A DNA stretch of 25,774 nt from JAAYCI01 sp964369525. Its GTDB lineage: Bacteria; Bacillota; Clostridia; Oscillospirales; Ruminococcaceae. Shown one piece after another: positions 23,228 through 25,774 of the stretch; positions within the stretch are counted from its first letter, which is position 1; every line of letters starts with the position of its first letter. The translations under genes were made by a program, and so were the position numbers. The notes beneath the pieces are model-generated. The model worked only from the letters and a program-made list of their open reading frames with translations, searched no databases and had not been told where the DNA came from. Location of the stretch: the NCBI GenBank assembly GCA_964369525.1, contig CAYJEW010000026.1, forward strand, positions 1 through 25,774, given 5' to 3'.

Positions 23228-23274
23228 AGCTATAGCTTATAGTGGGCGTGCGGCCCCTTTATGAGCAGTGGTTA

Positions 23275-24438
23275 TTACTGAATGCTATATGGGTTTAGCC
23301 CTTCGTAGTACTCGTTACCTACAACGGTTAAAGACTCTACTACTTCGGCCTGCTCTTCGGCAATAAGCTGGCTTACAGCGGTGGAAATAGCGCCTGCGCT
23401 GTTTTGTTGCATTGCGTCTTCGCTAAGCGGAAGGCGAAGCAGAATGTGGAAGCCGTAGGCGGTTTCTACAGGGGTAGACATGCCGTACTCCGGCAGCGCT
23501 ATGGCGGCGGCGTAAAACTCGTCTACCATATCGCCCTCTTGGAAGGTGTAGCCGTTGGGGTTGGCCTCAAGGCCGTCCATGTCTTCGGTGTATTCCCACA
23601 TGTATGTGTCAAAAACCTCTTCTAAATTGCCGCCCGCTGCAACCTCGGCAAGAATTTGGTTGTAGATGGTGGTTGCCTCCAGTAGCGCCTGCGAGTAAGA
23701 GGCGGTGGGAGCGGCCTCGGCAGGGGTTTCTGCCGAGGCGTCGGCAGAGCTATTGGCGGAGGAATCGCTGGTATCGGCAGGGGCGTCTAAAGAAGTGTCG
23801 AACATAACAAGGATATGCTTTGCGGTAATCATGTTGGCAAGAAATTCTTCGTCGGCCTCGGCGCTAATCTCTTCGCCAATCTCATCGCCTACCAGCATGG
23901 GGTATTCGGTTTGTACCTTGCTGGAAAGCGCCTGCTTTTGGGTTACGCTTAGGTAGGTAGCCTCGTCTGTGAAAAACAGCTCTTCCAGCTGCTGCGGATA
24001 TGCCTCGCCGTATGCTTCTTGCTGGGCAAGCATGTCGGCCTCTATGTCGGCAAGCTCTTGCTCGGTTAGCTCAATGCCGTTTTGCTCTGCAATATCAAGC
24101 CAGGCGTAAAGGTTTACAAGCTCTACCTCAACAGCGTTGCGTAGCGTGTATGCAAGCTCGCCGTCGGGGTCGTCGGCCCAGATGGAAGAGCCGCCGTACA
24201 TTGACTCGAAGTAGGATTTAAGCAGTAGGTAGTAGTGCCGGTACTCGCTAAAAGGTACCTCGTGTTCGCCAATGGTAAGCATGGTGTCTGGCGTGTCTAC
24301 CATTCGGCCGTCAACATATAGGCCGGGCTCGGGGTTGCTGGGGTCGTACTGAGCAGTAAGCCAAGCAACGCCGTAAACAGCCGCCGCAAGTACGGCCACC
24401 ACCAGCAGTAAAGATATAATTTTTGCAGGTCTAGACAT
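23275..24438 (-). CDS. Membrane-anchored parvulin-type peptidyl-prolyl isomerase (PrsA/SurA-like)
   Basis: 387 residues. An N-terminal transmembrane anchor (about 7-28, no lipobox cysteine) is followed by a helical SurA/PrsA-type N-domain (50-195) and a parvulin domain (about 205-337) starting AKHILVMF and ending TAYGFHILLRL. A Ser/Ala/Asp/Glu-rich insertion (about 215-247) interrupts the parvulin domain right after its first strand. It should act outside the membrane as a foldase for secreted proteins. The frame is open 20 codons upstream, but ATG 24438 has GGAGG at 7 nt. Single-gene unit. Confidence 0.92.
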   Translation of the reverse strand: MSRPAKIISLLLVVAVLAAAVYGVAWLTAQYDPSNPEPGLYVDGRMVDTPDTMLTIGEHEVPFSEYRHYYLLLKSYFESMYGGSSIWADDPDGELAYTLRNAVEVELVNLYAWLDIAEQNGIELTEQELADIEADMLAQQEAYGEAYPQQLEELFFTDEATYLSVTQKQALSSKVQTEYPMLVGDEIGEEISAEADEEFLANMITAKHILVMFDTSLDAPADTSDSSANSSADASAETPAEAAPTASYSQALLEATTIYNQILAEVAAGGNLEEVFDTYMWEYTEDMDGLEANPNGYTFQEGDMVDEFYAAAIALPEYGMSTPVETAYGFHILLRLPLSEDAMQQNSAGAISTAVSQLIAEEQAEVVESLTVVGNEYYEGLNPYSIQ

Positions 24439-24476
24439 GTTATTCCTCCAAGCATAGGTTAGTTGCTGTTTTTTAC

Positions 24477-24569
24477 TAGCTAAAGCTATATTATTCAAGC
24501 CCGCCTATTGATTGTAAATTTAGCAATAGGCTTTGTTATCCTTGCCTGCAACACACGGCTCTGCCTATC
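24477..24569 (+). repeat. Diverged copy of the terminal part of the element at 147-423
   Basis: The first 27 bases match 147-173 at 20 of 27 positions, including CAAGCCCGCCTA just inside. The similarity continues with GTAAATT, then GTTATCCT, then a CAACACACGGCTCTGCC stretch in the same order and nearly the same spacing. No matching right end was found. It also forms a CCTATTG/CAATAGG hairpin (24504-24510, 24524-24530). It occupies part of the gene-free interval 24439-24847; the rest, 24570-24786, shows nothing identifiable. Confidence 0.5.
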
Positions 24570-24786
24570 GCTTAATCTGTGGGCAATAGGTTTGCAGAAA
24601 TTTTTATATCGCCAAAGGGTTTAAAATAAGAAAAAAGAGTGCAGATTTTGGCAAAATAAAAAACAAGCTGGAATTTATATGACGTTAGCCACTATAACAA
24701 GGTATTATTATACAACATTCTTATGCAAGCGTACAGCGGCCTACAAAAAAAACACATTTTTAGCATGGTAGCGGCGTCGCTGATGG

Positions 24787-24815
24787 GTGACGTGGCGTAA
24801 AAATTGCGATATAAT
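24787..24815 (+). promoter_or_regulatory. Candidate SigA promoter for the fumarase operon
   Basis: GTGACG (24787-24792), 17-bp spacer, TATAAT (24810-24815), giving a short leader of about 25 nt. Confidence 0.5.
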
Positions 24816-24847
24816 AAGCATAAAGATGATATATGGGGGAAGTGCAT

Positions 24848-25690
24848 ATGCGTAGCATACAGGCACAGCAGTTGCAAAACGAGATAGCCCGCCTGTGCAT
24901 AGAGGCAAACCTTGCATTGCCAAAAGATGTAGAGCAGGCGCTAAAGCAGGCACAGCAGGCCGAGCCTTGGCCGCCTGCCGCACGGGTGCTGCAACAGTTG
25001 CAGCAAAATTTAGAGGTGGCAAGCTGTACACAGCTACCGATATGCCAAGACACGGGCATGGCCTGCGTTTTTTTAGAGATTGGCAGTGGGGTGCATCTGT
25101 GCGACGGCGAGTGGGCCGAGGCGGTAAACGAAGGGGTGCGCCAAGGCTATGCCGATGGATATCTGCGCAAAAGCATTGTGGCAGACCCTCTGCGCCGTAC
25201 CAACACCGGCAGTAACACCCCCGCGCAGATAAGCTACGACATTGTGCCGGGCGAGCAGGTGAAAATAACGGTAATGCCAAAAGGGTTTGGCAGTGAAAAC
25301 ATGAGCCGCATTGCTATGCTGCCTCCGGCGGCGGGAAGGCAGGGCGTGGCAGAGTTTGTGGTGGATACCGTAGCGCAGGCCCAAAGCAACCCATGCCCGC
25401 CGATAATAGTGGGCGTTGGGATAGGCGGCAGTTTTGATAAAGCGCCGTTATTGGCAAAAAAAGCGTTGTTAAGGCCAGTTGGGCAAGCAAATGCTGACCC
25501 ATACTATGCAGAGCTGGAGAGCGAGCTTTTGCAGAGTATAAACGAGCTGGGCATAGGCCCTGCGGGATACGGCGGAAAAACAACGGCGCTGGGGCTGGCT
25601 ATACAAACAGCGCCAACACACATTGCGGGGCTACCTGTGGCGGTGAATATATCTTGCCATGCCACAAGGCGCGCCAGCGCAGTGCTTTAG
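24848..25690 (+). CDS. Fumarate hydratase class I, alpha (N-terminal) subunit
   Basis: Part of a two-subunit [4Fe-4S] hydro-lyase interconverting fumarate and malate. The 280 residues have family length, with the three expected cluster ligands: Cys66 in ICQDTG, Cys183 in NPCPP and Cys270 in SCHATRR. Other landmarks are RRTNTGSNTPA, KGFGSENMS and GVGIGGSFDKAPLLAKKAL. L-tartrate dehydratase is a close relative, and the subunit alone does not exclude it. The ATG at 24848 has GGGGGAAG just upstream; an ATG at 24833 overlaps that site. The beta subunit follows after 16 bases. Confidence 0.94.
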   Translation: MRSIQAQQLQNEIARLCIEANLALPKDVEQALKQAQQAEPWPPAARVLQQLQQNLEVASCTQLPICQDTGMACVFLEIGSGVHLCDGEWAEAVNEGVRQGYADGYLRKSIVADPLRRTNTGSNTPAQISYDIVPGEQVKITVMPKGFGSENMSRIAMLPPAAGRQGVAEFVVDTVAQAQSNPCPPIIVGVGIGGSFDKAPLLAKKALLRPVGQANADPYYAELESELLQSINELGIGPAGYGGKTTALGLAIQTAPTHIAGLPVAVNISCHATRRASAVL

Positions 25691-25706
25691 CGAGGGGGGC
25701 AGGGCT

Positions 25707-25774
25707 ATGGAACAGCACATAAAAGCGCCGTTTGAGCGCGCGCAGCTGGCGCAGCTGCGCTGTGGAGACGCAGT
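25707..25774 (+). CDS. Fumarate hydratase class I, beta subunit (truncated by window end)
   Basis: Only the first 22 codons are present, reading MEQHIKAPFERAQLAQLRCG followed by DA. The LRxGD motif is typical of the N-terminus of the beta (C-terminal) subunit of class I fumarases. GGGGGGCAGGG precedes the ATG. The order alpha then beta is the usual operon arrangement. Confidence 0.82.
   Translation, partial: MEQHIKAPFERAQLAQLRCGDA

Noticed and set aside
24439..24847. T-box or other riboswitch in the long leader before the fumarase genes
   Set aside because: No T-box consensus or known aptamer core was found, and the likely promoter at 24787-24815 leaves only a short leader.

Overview
The window looks like a draft or metagenome-derived contig from a Clostridia-type Firmicute of moderate GC; the exact family cannot be fixed from sequence alone. 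The evidence is strong AGGAGG ribosome binding sites with frequent GTG/TTG starts, SigA-type promoters, U-tailed hairpin terminators, a type III pantothenate kinase, a BioY biotin transporter, a PyrB-PyrI pair, a GGGtGRT-family protein and an ECF sigma/RsgI-like anti-sigma operon. The left edge is a 49-base poly-C run and there is a 100-base N gap at 16457-16556. Both are assembly features, not biology.

Layout. 1-423: artefact, then a possible MITE-like element whose right end forms the last codons of malQ. 407-1891 (-): malQ. 2085-3427 (+): pyrB-pyrI. 3493-3750 (-): small unknown gene. 4062-5764 (+): Fe-S scaffold-like gene plus GGGtGRT gene. 5892-6428 (-): bioY, with a TA-bounded 87-bp palindromic element upstream. 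6756-7619 (-): glycerophosphodiesterase. 8010-10259 (+): OmpR-type two-component system. 10406-12554 (+): coaX plus an unrecognised single-pass membrane protein. 12901-13583 (+): XRE regulator plus a small membrane protein, preceded by a consensus promoter carrying three repeats spaced exactly 21 bp. 13687-14784 (-): cyclophilin lipoprotein plus GtrA-like protein. 14993-17024 (+): DUF2142-type membrane protein broken by the gap. 17120-19205 (-): two-gene operon of unrecognised proteins, divergent from 19437-21017 (+), an anchored SGNH hydrolase. 21113-21188 (-): tRNA-Lys. 21334-22982 (-): secreted D-x-D/N-G-D-G repeat protein, ECF sigma factor and RsgI-like anti-sigma. 23275-24438 (-): membrane-anchored parvulin foldase. 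24848 to the end (+): fumarate hydratase alpha and the start of beta.

How it fits together. Most genes are core metabolism (pyrimidines, CoA, biotin uptake, glucan remodelling, fumarate/malate interconversion) or cell-envelope functions: two extracytoplasmic prolyl isomerases, GtrA and DUF2142 proteins, the SGNH hydrolase and two signalling systems. No phage, CRISPR array, transposase gene or defence system is visible. The most unusual points are the possible TA-bounded non-autonomous elements, the phased-repeat operator, the orphan gene pair at 17.1-19.2 kb, and an apparent Asp-to-Tyr change at a family-invariant position of MalQ.
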